Below, piece by piece: positions 1-8,820 of a stretch of 64,000 nucleotides of DNA. How positions within the stretch are numbered: position 1 is the first letter of the stretch; every line of letters starts with the position of its first letter. The DNA is from Mariniflexile sp. AS56. GTDB lineage: Bacteria > Bacteroidota > Bacteroidia > Flavobacteriales > Flavobacteriaceae. The notes beneath the pieces were generated by a model. The model was not told the origin of the DNA and did not search any database. It was given only the letters and a program-made list of their open reading frames with translations. Made by a program: the position numbers and the translations under genes. The stretch spans positions 1 to 64,000 of the forward strand of contig NZ_JAUPED010000014.1 of NCBI RefSeq assembly GCF_030552475.1, given 5' to 3'.

Positions 1-2012
1 GGATCACTACCAGCAGCGGTTTCATCCGCATTGCCATAACCATCACCATCAGAATCGTTATTCGGATCGGTATCATCAGCATCTAATTGATCGACCACAC
101 CATCATTATCAGCATCAGCTGTATTCGATTCTAAAGCATCAATAGTTCCATCACCATCCGTATCTGTGGTACCTTCGGTACCATCGTTAATCCCATCACC
201 ATCGGTGTCTGGATTTAGAGGGTCGGTGCCATTGGCTATTTCTTCAGAATAAATAACACCATCATTATCACAATCTGAAGTTGGTACCGTATCATCAATT
301 ACAAGACTTACTTCTTTTAAAGTTCCAGGAATATTTTCGCAACCAGAACTGTCATTTTGAGTACTTACAAAATAACTTATAGGACTATTAGCTTCCAAAA
401 GACCATCAATAGTTAATGCACCATTCGCGTTAATAACATAGGTTACGCCGCTTACGGTCGAATTTGAAATTATAGGATTTGTTTTATTAGCATCAAAATA
501 CCATGAAAAAGTGGTACCTATGCTACTACTTGGTGTCAGCACAATAGTTTGGGAAGTACAGTGTGCCGAATCATTTCCGGCTACATTTATGTCGGATGCT
601 GTTGGGTTTGCGTTAGCAATTATATCTATTGGTAACCGTATGGTTTCCGTTTGGCAACCATCTTCTGCCGAAGCAATCCAAAGGGTTGTGTCTGCTGTAA
701 TTATGGATGTTGTGAAGGTGTCTCCTGAATTTAATTCGGCTAATAAATTCCCGTCTAATTCAGCATCATACCATCTTATTTTTATATCTGAAGGGGAAAC
801 CGTTCCAATAAAGTCGATTGTTTCACCTACACAAATATTTGCTGGTAATGTTTTATCTACCGTTGGAAAAGGAGGTGTTTTTATAATATCGTACAATTTA
901 AACTCGGTTCCAGCATCGGCTGAAACAGTTTGAGTCATTTTCACTTCCACTCTATTTACAGCACCTGTTGCTGGTAGAGAAATAGTTATAGGAGCACCAC
1001 CATTTAAGGCGCCTCCTAATAAATCTAGATTAATTAAATCGGTTAAACCAGCAGTAAAAACTTGGGTATCGTTAAAATAGCCGGTGATTTGAACATCTGG
1101 TATTACTTCAATTTCAGCGATATCTGCAGTAATGGCGAATCTAATTTTAAAATTCTCATTTATGGTTGAAGCTTCTTCGAAATAGGCCGTTTGTTGAATA
1201 GACGCTCCAGCACCAGCAGTACCAACACTTAAGGTGGAGTAATTATCTAAGTTGGTATCTATGATATGATGAGGATTAGAAACTCCCGCCCCATCCTGTA
1301 AAGCTTGTACGCTTAAACCATCGCCATCAAAGGAGGTAAACGATGCAAAACCACAACTTTCACCAATAAGTGCATTATAAGATTCATATAAACCTAAAAA
1401 CTTAGAAACCCCAAATTGCAATACACTATTGCCTAATCTATTGGTTATTCTAATTCTATTATAATCAATAATAGATGGGTTTATTAAATAGGGGTTTACT
1501 AGAATATAAGTATCATTGTTACCATCTAACACAATTCTAAGTCCGGAGCGTGCAAAATCGTTCTCAACTTGAGACTCTGCTGTTATTAATAAATTAGTGT
1601 CTTTTTTAACCTCAAACGTAAACTCTTGTCCGCCATTAATCACAGTATTCGTAACTGCACTTAATGTTGTTGCTAAACTTCCGGCGGCTAGTGTTGCTAA
1701 AAAATCATCTTCAGCATCAATTTTAATGTAAGTGGTTAAATTAGAGTTCAAAGGACTTAAATACCCTACTTCCAAAAAACCTTCATAATCATTTGCTCCC
1801 GTAATAAAATCACCAGAATAGGTTCGAATGGAAGCTTTTGTTGCAAAATTTTCATCTATAGAAAAAGCAGAATTATCAGTTTCAAGCTCTGTTATAACGG
1901 ACGACGTAAAATATTTGTCTTGAGCACTCGCTGTAAAGTTGCTGATTAATAAAGAAAAAAATAAAAAGCTAATATTGGAATATATAAAACGCTTTGAAAA
2001 TAATTTACACAT
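1..2012 (-). CDS. Large secreted protein with thrombospondin type 3-like repeats, 3' end beyond window
   Basis: The reading frame is open from an ATG at 2012 to the window edge (670 codons), so only the N-terminal part is seen. It begins with a signal peptide (hydrophobic stretch FLFFSLLISNF, predicted cleavage after TASA before Q). The first 400 residues look like beta-rich adhesion modules. An Ig-like segment near residues 400-560 contains paired cysteines. The last 90 visible residues hold repeated acidic calcium-binding motifs such as DTDGDGINDGTE and DADNDGVVDQLD, typical of thrombospondin type 3 repeats. Such architecture is usual for type IX-secreted surface proteins of Flavobacteriaceae, which carry a C-terminal sorting or gliding-associated domain; that end is not visible. 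An adhesin or matrix role is inferred. The reverse-strand frame at 511-933 is a shadow of this gene. Confidence 0.85.
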   Translation of the reverse strand, partial: MCKLFSKRFIYSNISFLFFSLLISNFTASAQDKYFTSSVITELETDNSAFSIDENFATKASIRTYSGDFITGANDYEGFLEVGYLSPLNSNLTTYIKIDAEDDFLATLAAGSLATTLSAVTNTVINGGQEFTFEVKKDTNLLITAESQVENDFARSGLRIVLDGNNDTYILVNPYLINPSIIDYNRIRITNRLGNSVLQFGVSKFLGLYESYNALIGESCGFASFTSFDGDGLSVQALQDGAGVSNPHHIIDTNLDNYSTLSVGTAGAGASIQQTAYFEEASTINENFKIRFAITADIAEIEVIPDVQITGYFNDTQVFTAGLTDLINLDLLGGALNGGAPITISLPATGAVNRVEVKMTQTVSADAGTEFKLYDIIKTPPFPTVDKTLPANICVGETIDFIGTVSPSDIKIRWYDAELDGNLLAELNSGDTFTTSIITADTTLWIASAEDGCQTETIRLPIDIIANANPTASDINVAGNDSAHCTSQTIVLTPSSSIGTTFSWYFDANKTNPIISNSTVSGVTYVINANGALTIDGLLEANSPISYFVSTQNDSSGCENIPGTLKEVSLVIDDTVPTSDCDNDGVIYSEEIANGTDPLNPDTDGDGINDGTEGTTDTDGDGTIDALESNTADADNDGVVDQLDADDTDPNNDSDGDGYGNADETAAGSD

Positions 2013-2203
2013 ATTTTAATGATATTTAAATTCATCTAAACAAGCAGGTATAGCTTAAAAGACTTTAGTTACCAATAATAAAATTAATTCTAATGCAAAT
2101 AATTAAGGAGTTATTAAGGTTAACACCTCGTTATGTGTAGACGAATGAACAATTACTGTCGATAAACAAAATTGTTAATCTTAATGTTTTAGAATGTCAT
2201 TTG

Positions 2204-2241
<38 letters not shown>

Positions 2242-2270
2242 TACCACAATTATAACCTTTCTGCCTTGAC

Positions 2271-2287
2271 TTCTACACCGTGTAGAA
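2271..2287. promoter_or_regulatory. Palindrome TTCTACAC-C-GTGTAGAA, possible operator
   Basis: Two perfect 8-base arms surround a single central C. The inner heptamer GTGTAGA also occurs at 2135-2141 and, inverted, at 2206-2212, where it runs into the AC tract. Four copies in about 150 bp of intergenic DNA suggest binding sites for a regulator. No regulator is identified. Confidence 0.45.
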
Positions 2288-2461
2288 AATGGTTTTTTTT
2301 AAGGGAATAGAGATCGTATTTAGAAGAAAAACTAGACGTTTAAATAAAGGCAAGTTACGAAATGCAAAACGCTATAATATAACTTATTACAGCGTTGCGT
2401 TCTTTTTGTGGTTCTAGAATAATTCTAGGTATTATGATATTTTAAAAAAGAAGAATCTCGT

Positions 2462-3466
2462 TTAATTGAGCTCCTTCATAATTTCTGAAAATAGTTCATA
2501 AGATCGTATTCTGGCTTTGGCATCGTAAATATGAGTGACCGCAATAAGTTCGTCTACATTTGTTTCCTCTATAAACTCTTTTATTTGTGCCTTAACAGTG
2601 GCTTTACTGCCTATAAAAGAAAACTTGAGCATTTGGTTTATTTGAGGATGTTGTAGCATTTGCCTAAACTCATCGGTCATAACGGTTGGCGGTTGTACAT
2701 AATCGCGTTTTCCGGTAAATATACCCACAATCATACGGATTAGAGAGGTCGACAGGCGTTGAGCTTCTTCATCCGTTTCTGCAATAATAATATTTACACC
2801 AGCCATGGCATACGGCTTTTGTAAATTATTAGATGGTTGAAATTCGTTATTATAAATTTTTAGAGCATCCCATAAGTGTGTGGTTGCAAAATGACTCGCA
2901 AAGGCATAAGGTAGACCTTTTTTTGCTGCTAAATGGGCACTATCTGTGCTGGATCCCAAAATGTAAATGGGTACTTCTACCCCTTCAGCAACGGTAGCGC
3001 GGACTTTAGAATTTGAATTTTCAATTGAAAAATATGTTTCTATTTTTTCCAATTCACTTGGAAACGAATGGGCGGCTTCCATAAAATCGGAGCGTATGGC
3101 CTGTGCCGTTTCTCTATCTGTTCCTGGTGCTCTGCCTAAACCTAAATCAATACGATTTGGATATAGAGAAGCCAAAGTACCAAACTGTTCGGCTATGATT
3201 AAAGGTGAATGGTTAGGGAGCATAATACCACCAGAACCTATGCGCAGCGTTTTAGTGCCTTCAGCAATATATCCAATTAATACCGAGGTGGCACTACTTG
3301 CAATATTTGGGGCGTTATGGTGTTCGGCTAACCAATACCTTGTGTAACCAAAGCTTTCGGCATGTTGTGCCAATTCAAGCGCATTATTATAAGTTTGCTT
3401 AAGAGTATGACCTTCAGAAACTAAGGCAAGATCTAAAATGGAATATCGTGTAGGTGTGGTTTTCAT
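2462..3466 (-). CDS. LLM class flavin-dependent oxidoreductase (luciferase-like monooxygenase)
   Basis: The protein is a single-domain bacterial luciferase-like TIM barrel of 334 residues. Family landmarks include RYWLAEHHNAPNIASSATSV near the N terminus, LRIGSGGIMLPNHSPL and RIDLGLGRAPGTDRET. The family (MsnO8/YhbW-like) uses reduced flavin from a separate reductase; the substrate cannot be told from sequence. I chose ATG 3466 because the family homology begins right after it (YSILDLALV). An in-frame ATG at 3517 would add 17 unrelated residues, although a -7-like box at 3554-3561 permits either start. The gene is monocistronic and cytoplasmic. Confidence 0.88.
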   Translation of the reverse strand: MKTTPTRYSILDLALVSEGHTLKQTYNNALELAQHAESFGYTRYWLAEHHNAPNIASSATSVLIGYIAEGTKTLRIGSGGIMLPNHSPLIIAEQFGTLASLYPNRIDLGLGRAPGTDRETAQAIRSDFMEAAHSFPSELEKIETYFSIENSNSKVRATVAEGVEVPIYILGSSTDSAHLAAKKGLPYAFASHFATTHLWDALKIYNNEFQPSNNLQKPYAMAGVNIIIAETDEEAQRLSTSLIRMIVGIFTGKRDYVQPPTVMTDEFRQMLQHPQINQMLKFSFIGSKATVKAQIKEFIEETNVDELIAVTHIYDAKARIRSYELFSEIMKELN

Positions 3467-3784
3467 AAATGTATAAATCTGATTGCCTGTAAATTTTGAG
3501 ACTAAAAAAAACCGCATTTGGAACTAAATAGACTCCTTTTTTATCTGGCTGTGCAAAGGTAATATTTAAAATGGCGAGAATATTTCATAATAAAAACAGT
3601 TTTAGTATTGGGCCCGCTTTGTGGTTCTTGTCTCTGTTTTAATTTTTGTTATTCGACAGTCTCAATTGCTAGAAAACTCTTAAATTGAGCTTTCTATGTT
3701 AAAAACACGTTTTTGAGTGTATAGACACTGAAAGTTTTCATGCATTCCACAGACCAAACTTTAAATAAAAACTGATATTTTAAA
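3467..3784. other. Divergent intergenic region, no gene seen
   Basis: This stretch separates the luciferase-like gene (-) from the lipoprotein gene (+). It contains the -7 element at 3554-3561. It also has a weak inverted repeat (CTCAATT near 3660 with AATTGAG about 20 bases later). I see no coding remnant. Confidence 0.5.
3554..3561 (-). promoter_or_regulatory. Bacteroidota -7 element TACCTTTG for the luciferase-like gene
   Basis: Read on the minus strand the sequence is TACCTTTG, an exact match to TAnnTTTG. It lies about 90 bp upstream of the chosen start and 37 bp upstream of the alternative ATG. No convincing -33 TTTG element is present. Confidence 0.5.
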
Positions 3785-4594
3785 ATGAACATACAAAAAA
3801 CTATTTTAGTTATTACTTGCATCGCAACCCTTTTAGCTTGTAATTCTAAGGATAAAAAAACAATAACTCCGTCATCAACAGAAACTGAAACAGAGAATAC
3901 ATCTCAGGTTATTGAACCTTCCAAAGCGGAATTAATTTTAAACCAATCCATTGAGGCACATGGAGGTGATTTATATGACACGGCACAGTATGCCTTCGTA
4001 TTTAGAGGGAATAACTATCAATTTATAAACGATGGCAAGAACTATGAATACTCAAAAACGTCTAAAAAAGGCAATGTAATCACTAAAGATGTTCTTAAAA
4101 ACGGTAAATTTTCTAGAACAGTTAATGGAGAACCTGTTGAACCTACTGAGAAAGCTATAAAAGGTGGCACGGGTGCTATAAATTCGGTTATCTATTTTGC
4201 AACGCTACCACATAAATTAAATGATGCCTCGGTAAATAAAACCTACGTGGGCGAAACGACTATTAAAGGTGAAAAATATACTGTTTTGGGTGTTACTTTT
4301 AAACAAGAAGGTGGTGGCGAAGATTTTGATGATGAGTACCATTATTGGATTCATACGGAAACCCACCAAGTAGATTACCTAGCATACAATTACAAAGTAA
4401 ACAACGGCGGTGTGCGTTTTAGGAGTGCCTACAATAAACGCGTTGTAGACGGCGTCACCTTTCAAGATTATATAAATTATGAAGCCGAATTAAACACAGC
4501 TTTAAAAGATTTGCCTGCACTTTATGAAGCTGGGAACTTAAAAGAATTATCTAAAATAGATACGGAAGACGTTGTTAATTTGAAAAACAAATAG
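3785..4594 (+). CDS. Lipoprotein, DUF6503-like
   Basis: A lipoprotein signal peptide is clear: hydrophobic ILVITCIATLLAC with the lipobox cysteine at residue 19, followed by a charged, Ser/Thr/Glu-rich linker. The mature part (about residues 50-260) contains ELILNQSIEAHGGDLYD, a motif of the DUF6503 group of Bacteroidota lipoproteins. They resemble outer-membrane lipoprotein-sorting folds in which a beta half-barrel binds a ligand. The family assignment is from memory and moderate; the molecular role is unknown. The gene stands alone, and its 3' end abuts decayed tail-tube remnants on the other strand. Confidence 0.75.
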   Translation: MNIQKTILVITCIATLLACNSKDKKTITPSSTETETENTSQVIEPSKAELILNQSIEAHGGDLYDTAQYAFVFRGNNYQFINDGKNYEYSKTSKKGNVITKDVLKNGKFSRTVNGEPVEPTEKAIKGGTGAINSVIYFATLPHKLNDASVNKTYVGETTIKGEKYTVLGVTFKQEGGGEDFDDEYHYWIHTETHQVDYLAYNYKVNNGGVRFRSAYNKRVVDGVTFQDYINYEAELNTALKDLPALYEAGNLKELSKIDTEDVVNLKNK

Positions 4595-4597
4595 TAT

Positions 4598-4669
4598 TAA
4601 CACAAGTTCCTTTCTGTTGAATTTAACAACCAAGTGCATATTTAAAGGTGGATAGTTTGTTTTAGCCAT
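4598..4669 (-). pseudogene. Remnant of a contractile-tail tube protein gene, N-terminal fragment
   Basis: An ATG at 4669 opens MAKTNYPPLNMHLVV followed by KFNRKE. This resembles the start of T4 gp19-type tail tube proteins of phage tails and contractile injection systems (a YPP-NMHFxVxF pattern). Similarity fades after about 20 codons, and the frame runs into the 3' end of the convergent lipoprotein gene at 4594. It lies 2 bp beyond the stop of the neighbouring tail-tube remnant, as expected for tandem tube paralogues. A fragment this short cannot encode the domain. Confidence 0.6.
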
Positions 4670-4671
4670 GA

Positions 4672-4831
4672 TTAGTCATCTGTACGTTGTACTATTAATC
4701 CATCATGAGCTAATTCTAATGTTTCCATTGTCGTTTTTTAACGCACCACGTTTTAATACAATATTTGAAAACTTTCTGAGGCTGGGTATTTTATGAGTGC
4801 TATACTCTGGATCGGCACCAGTATTTAAAAC
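4672..4831 (-). pseudogene. Remnant of a gp19-type contractile-tail tube gene with internal deletion
   Basis: Two conserved pieces of a tail tube protein survive in different frames. Reading minus from 4831, the first is GADPEYSTHKIP then SLRKFSNIVLKRGALKNDN, matching the central segment of gp19/Pvc1-type proteins. At 4728 the sequence jumps to METLELAHDGLIVQRTDD and a stop at 4672, matching the conserved C terminus (family pattern IETLELAHEGLxIQ). Roughly 40-50 residues between them, and the whole N-terminal part, are missing. The remnant lies just downstream of the DUF6515 gene and just upstream of a second tube-gene fragment. It indicates a lost prophage or extracellular contractile injection system. 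Confidence 0.72.
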
Positions 4832-4886
4832 AAAAAAAAGGCTGACTATAAAGCCAACCTTCTTTCTTAATTCTATTTGCACTCAA

Positions 4887-5507
4887 CTAAACCATATCTA
4901 TAATACCTACAATTTCGTAAGCTCTAGTACCATTTACTTGTACTTTCTCGTATAAAATATTGGCGTATTCATAATAGGTTTGTCCGTCCAAAGTTACTTT
5001 TTCGTAATCGTCTGGCAACTCATATACAAGGGTTCCTATTTCTGGTTCAACAACTTCATATGCATTATTTATTTGCACATAAAATATACCATGGGCATTA
5101 TAATAATTGTAATTATTGTACTTAATTCTTTTATAATTTGCTGGTAAAGTATTTATTCTAAATCCTACTTTTGGAGCAATTGTTATATAATGACCTCTAG
5201 ATTGTGTGTAATATTTGTTATTCCCGTAATAGTAGTTTTGCCCCTTATGGCTAACAACCGTTTTATTAGGTATATTTCTAACAGAAACCACTTTCTTTTG
5301 GGGTGTTTTATAAGTTACTTTTGAACTTACTACTCTACTGTTTGCAGGGCTTGTTTTAACAGGTGTTACTCGAGTTGTTTTTGTAGTTTTTTCAGTATTA
5401 TTTGATGCTACTGCTGTCGTACTACGACGTGTTTGTGCCGAAACTTGTGTTGAAATTGCTACCAAAAATAACGATGGTACTACGAACGTTTTTATAAATG
5501 TTTTCAT
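4887..5507 (-). CDS. DUF6515 family exported protein
   Basis: A signal peptide (VVPSLFLVAISTQVSAQ) is followed by a Thr/Ser/Lys-rich low-complexity linker to about residue 85. A C-terminal Tyr/Asn-rich domain then carries the DUF6515 pattern: YYYGNNKYYTQ, APKVGFRINTLPANYKRIKY, GTLVYELPDDYEKVTLDGQ. The repeated blocks, in which a 'P..G..V..LP' turn precedes a short Tyr-rich strand, suggest tandem beta modules. The protein should be periplasmic or outer-membrane associated; no enzymatic residues are evident and its function is unknown. It stands alone. Confidence 0.82.
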   Translation of the reverse strand: MKTFIKTFVVPSLFLVAISTQVSAQTRRSTTAVASNNTEKTTKTTRVTPVKTSPANSRVVSSKVTYKTPQKKVVSVRNIPNKTVVSHKGQNYYYGNNKYYTQSRGHYITIAPKVGFRINTLPANYKRIKYNNYNYYNAHGIFYVQINNAYEVVEPEIGTLVYELPDDYEKVTLDGQTYYEYANILYEKVQVNGTRAYEIVGIIDMV

Positions 5508-5814
5508 AATTTTTAAGATTTTAATGATTAAACTTTTTCATCAATAACTTGATGTCATCTCACATTGATAGTCTAAAGATATTTGTCTTATACGTTTAAA
5601 AAAAAGCAAATGGAAGTTTGGCCAAATTGTATAGATGAATACGTTGATTTTATAGACATCACTAGTCCTATTTTATGAATGCGTTTTACTTTTTGAATGG
5701 AAACAAAAAAGATATACCTTCAAAGTATATCTTTTTTTCTGACTACTATTTTAAACTCAATAAACCTATTAATTTTATAAGGTTTAAACTCAACAACGTT
5801 GCTGCCTCTGCAGT
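5508..5814. other. Intergenic region with terminator, no gene seen
   Basis: The stretch separates the MacAB/LytTR operon from the DUF6515 gene, both minus strand. It holds the operon's terminator hairpin at 5705-5737 and presumably the DUF6515 promoter. I see no coding remnant. Confidence 0.5.
5705..5737 (-). terminator. Rho-independent terminator after the efflux/two-component operon
   Basis: A 13-bp perfect stem (AAAAAAGATATAC with GTATATCTTTTTT) and a 7-base loop form an A/T-tract hairpin. It sits 78 bp past the stop of the LytTR regulator gene. Read on the minus strand it ends in a T run. Confidence 0.75.
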
Positions 5815-6549
5815 TTAGTTGTTTAAAGAATTATTATTTACAAACGCCAAGAATTTTGGTTTGTATTGTTCTGAAACTGTAATACGTTGGCTATTAATAA
5901 TAATTTGGCTACGTTCGATAACATCTATATTATTCAGAGAAACAATAAATGAACGATGCACACGCATAAAGTGACTTTCCGGAAGTTCTGCTTCTAAAGA
6001 TTTTAAACTCATAAGCGTTAAAATAGCCTTTGGGTTATCTTTTAACCATATTTTAATATAATCTTTCAATCCTTCAAAATACAAGACATCAGCTAGTTTA
6101 ATACGCAATTGTTTGTATTCGGATTTTACAAAAAGGAATTCCTTTTCTTCGGAAACGATGTTTTGTTTTTTTCCTTTGACTAACTCAAACCAAGAGCTTG
6201 CCTTGTTTGCCGCTGCCAGAAATTCGGCATAATCAAAAGGTTTTAATAAATAGTCTAAAGCATCTACTTTAAAACCTTCTAAAGCATATTGATCAAAAGC
6301 AGTGGTGAAAATAACACGTGTATCTTTTGGTAACATTTTAGAGAATCCTAAACCTGTTAAATCTGGCATTTGAATGTCTAAAAACAATAGATCTACAGGT
6401 TCCTTTTTTATAAACTCCATCGCTTCAATAGCGCTACTACACTTTTGTTTTAGTTCTAAAAAAGGTGTTTTTGCTACATAGCTTTCCACTAAATTAAGCG
6501 CCATAGGCTCATCGTCTACAATAACACAGGTGATTTTTATAGTACTCAT
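5815..6549 (-). CDS. LytTR family response regulator
   Basis: This is a two-domain DNA-binding response regulator of the LytR/AlgR type. The receiver domain (about 1-125) has the acidic pair D12-D13, the phosphoacceptor D58 in LLFLDIQMPDLTG, and the conserved K in LLKPFDYAEF. The C-terminal LytTR domain (about 140-240) contains ILYFEGLKDYIKIWL-like and FMRVHRSFIVSLNNI motifs (here VLYFEGLKDYIKI). The gene starts 4 bp after the stop of the sensor kinase gene and is last in the operon, so it probably receives phosphate from that kinase. Autoregulation of the efflux operon is the natural inference but is not shown by the sequence. Confidence 0.93.
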   Translation of the reverse strand: MSTIKITCVIVDDEPMALNLVESYVAKTPFLELKQKCSSAIEAMEFIKKEPVDLLFLDIQMPDLTGLGFSKMLPKDTRVIFTTAFDQYALEGFKVDALDYLLKPFDYAEFLAAANKASSWFELVKGKKQNIVSEEKEFLFVKSEYKQLRIKLADVLYFEGLKDYIKIWLKDNPKAILTLMSLKSLEAELPESHFMRVHRSFIVSLNNIDVIERSQIIINSQRITVSEQYKPKFLAFVNNNSLNN

Positions 6550-6553
6550 ACGT

Positions 6554-7591
6554 TTAACTCGTTTCTATTTTTAAAGTGACTATAAACCGATCGTTTTTTA
6601 ATATGGTTTTAAAGCTGAATTTATCTGGATATAGTAATTGTAATCGTTTTTCTAAATTTTGAAGTCCGATACCAGACCCACTTTTATCATCCGTTTTCTT
6701 CGGAAAATTATTGTTTTCCACAGAAAATAAAACGGTTTTTTCATCACAAGTCATGTTAACATCAATGGTACTTGTTTTGGTAGCAGAAACACCATGTTTA
6801 AAAGCATTTTCAATTAATGAAATAAATAATAAAGGTGCTATTTGAATGCCAGTTTCTTCCGAAGGAAAACTATAATTAACGGTAGTTTTATCGGAAACTC
6901 TTAGCTTCATTAAATCGATATACTTTTTAAGAAAATCAATTTCTTTAGTCAGAGGCACCACTTCTAAATTGGTTTCATACAACATATAACGCATCAGCTT
7001 ACTCAAACTGTGAATGGAAGATTTTGCTTGATCTGGTGCAATATCGACTAAAGAATAAATATTATTTAACGAGTTAAAAAAGAAATGCGGCTGCAATTGG
7101 TAATGCAAATGCTGTAACTCCGATTTCAATTTAAAATTAGCAGCTTCTTTGCGTTCGGCCTCTGTTTTAATCCATCGCTTTGTCGATTTTAAAGCAACCG
7201 AAAAGAACAAAGGTGCTAAATAAGACAACAACTGTATATACATCGCCATTTTAAAAGGAGGTTCTACCCTATTGGTATTCTCAAGACGTTTTTTTAAAAT
7301 ATCTTGAAAGTAGTTATCTTCAATATATTCTTTTAAAAATAAGAAAAATCCTATAAGCGCTGTATTTACGACAATAAATAACAGTGTTTTTTTAGGAAAG
7401 AAAAAGCGGTCTACCAGTACAAAATAGTTGAAATAAAAAATGATAGACGAAAAGAATAATGGAATCCAGAAATGAGCAATAACTCTATTAATTTCTTGTT
7501 GTTCTCCGTAGGAAAGCAAATATGGCAAACACAATAGTGTTAGCCATACAAGCAAATGTGATACTACAGTTATGGTTTTATTTTTATACAT
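6554..7591 (-). CDS. LytS-type sensor histidine kinase
   Basis: Four hydrophobic segments in the first 140 residues form an integral-membrane sensor. A His_kinase (PF06580) region follows, with the phospho-acceptor His in LQPHFFFNSLNNIYSL (about residue 168). The HATPase domain has the N box LISLIENAFKHGV and the G box KSGSGIGLQNLEKRL. This is the standard partner of LytTR regulators, and the regulator gene follows 4 bp downstream. The kinase gene lies 6 bp after the MacB-like permease gene. No extracytoplasmic sensor domain is apparent, so the stimulus may be sensed in the membrane or through the transporter. Confidence 0.93.
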   Translation of the reverse strand: MYKNKTITVVSHLLVWLTLLCLPYLLSYGEQQEINRVIAHFWIPLFFSSIIFYFNYFVLVDRFFFPKKTLLFIVVNTALIGFFLFLKEYIEDNYFQDILKKRLENTNRVEPPFKMAMYIQLLSYLAPLFFSVALKSTKRWIKTEAERKEAANFKLKSELQHLHYQLQPHFFFNSLNNIYSLVDIAPDQAKSSIHSLSKLMRYMLYETNLEVVPLTKEIDFLKKYIDLMKLRVSDKTTVNYSFPSEETGIQIAPLLFISLIENAFKHGVSATKTSTIDVNMTCDEKTVLFSVENNNFPKKTDDKSGSGIGLQNLEKRLQLLYPDKFSFKTILKNDRFIVTLKIETS

Positions 7592-7597
7592 AATTTA

Positions 7598-8818
7598 TTA
7601 TTCGTAACGTAAAGCGGTTATTGGGTCTAAAGCCGATGCTTTTCTAGCAGGATACCATCCGAAAAAGATACCTGTTACCGCACAAACGGCGAATGAAATC
7701 ACAATAGAATATAAAGCCACGCTAGTAGGCCAATTTAAGAATTTTTCTATAAAAACCGTGGATCCTAGTCCTAATAATACACCTAATACACCACCTGTAA
7801 TACTTATTAAAATAGCTTCGATTAAAAATTGCATTAAAATATCTGCTCCTTTAGCACCTACAGCCATACGCAAGCCAATCTCTTTTGTTCGTTCTTTTAC
7901 AGAAACATACATGATATTCATAATTCCAATACCACCAATTAATAAGGAGATACTTGCTACTGCAACTAGTAGTATGGTTAACATTTCGCTGGTAGAACTA
8001 AATGTTGAAATTAATTCCTCCATAGAACGCACCATAAAATCATCGTCATCACTATCCGTTAATTTATGTTGCACACGCAAAATATTTGAAACTTCTAAAA
8101 CAGCATCTGGCGCTTTTTCTTCACTAATAGCAGAAGCCATAATTTGATTTAAATGATCGATAGCCAAAATACGTTTTTGTACGGTTGTATAAGGCGCAAT
8201 AACCACATCATCCTGATCTTGACCAAAGGTATTCTCTCCTTTTTCCTCTAAAACACCTATCACTTTAAACGGGATATTATTAAAACGAATCATTTGCCCG
8301 ACCGGATCTTGACCGTCAGGAAACACACTTTCTACAACTGTTTGCCCAATGACAGCTACTTTTGATGCTGTTTTTACGTCTACATCTGTAAACATGCTTC
8401 CGCTCTGTAAACCGACAACTTTAATGTTTAAATATTCAGGATTAACACCATAAATTGATGATGGCCAGTTACTAGAACCATTTATAACCTGACCTCTACC
8501 TTCTACCACTGGAGAGCTATAACTTAATAAAGTTGATTGTGCTTTAATCGCTTCATAATCACTTAAAGTTAGCGATTCCATAACGCTAGCTTCTTGTTTT
8601 ACACCACCTTTGGTATCAGCTCCCGCTTTTATAGTTATCATATTAGAACCCATTGCAGAAATGGAAGTACGAATACTTTCCTTAGAGCCTTCTCCAATGG
8701 CCAACATGGCGATAACAGATGCTACCCCAATAATAATTCCAAGCATCGTTAACAAGGTTCTTGTTTTATTAAGAATGATGGCTTTTGTTGCGATTTTAAA
8801 TAAATTTAATAGTCTCAT
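7598..8818 (-). CDS. MacB-like ABC transporter permease
   Basis: The 406-residue protein has the FtsX/MacB permease layout. One N-terminal transmembrane helix (TLLTMLGIIIGVASVIAMLAIGEG) precedes a large MacB periplasmic core domain (about 45-250). Three C-terminal helices end in YPARKASALDPITALRYE. The signature MYVSVKERTKEIGLRMAVGA marks the cytoplasmic coupling region. The ATPase is encoded separately 2 bp upstream. With the adaptor and TolC genes it should form a tripartite efflux pump driven by mechanotransmission. Substrates of such pumps range from macrolides to peptides and heme; the specificity here is unknown. Confidence 0.93.
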   Translation of the reverse strand: MRLLNLFKIATKAIILNKTRTLLTMLGIIIGVASVIAMLAIGEGSKESIRTSISAMGSNMITIKAGADTKGGVKQEASVMESLTLSDYEAIKAQSTLLSYSSPVVEGRGQVINGSSNWPSSIYGVNPEYLNIKVVGLQSGSMFTDVDVKTASKVAVIGQTVVESVFPDGQDPVGQMIRFNNIPFKVIGVLEEKGENTFGQDQDDVVIAPYTTVQKRILAIDHLNQIMASAISEEKAPDAVLEVSNILRVQHKLTDSDDDDFMVRSMEELISTFSSTSEMLTILLVAVASISLLIGGIGIMNIMYVSVKERTKEIGLRMAVGAKGADILMQFLIEAILISITGGVLGVLLGLGSTVFIEKFLNWPTSVALYSIVISFAVCAVTGIFFGWYPARKASALDPITALRYE

Positions 8819-8820
8819 AA

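Noticed and set aside
511-933. Open frame of 140 codons on the + strand
   Set aside because: It lies wholly inside the long minus-strand secreted-protein frame, which has a signal peptide and calcium-binding repeats.
4833-4856. Intrinsic terminator after the DUF6515 gene
   Set aside because: Only a 4-bp stem (GGCT/AGCC) precedes the T8 run, so the hairpin is too weak to annotate; termination here is possible but unsupported.
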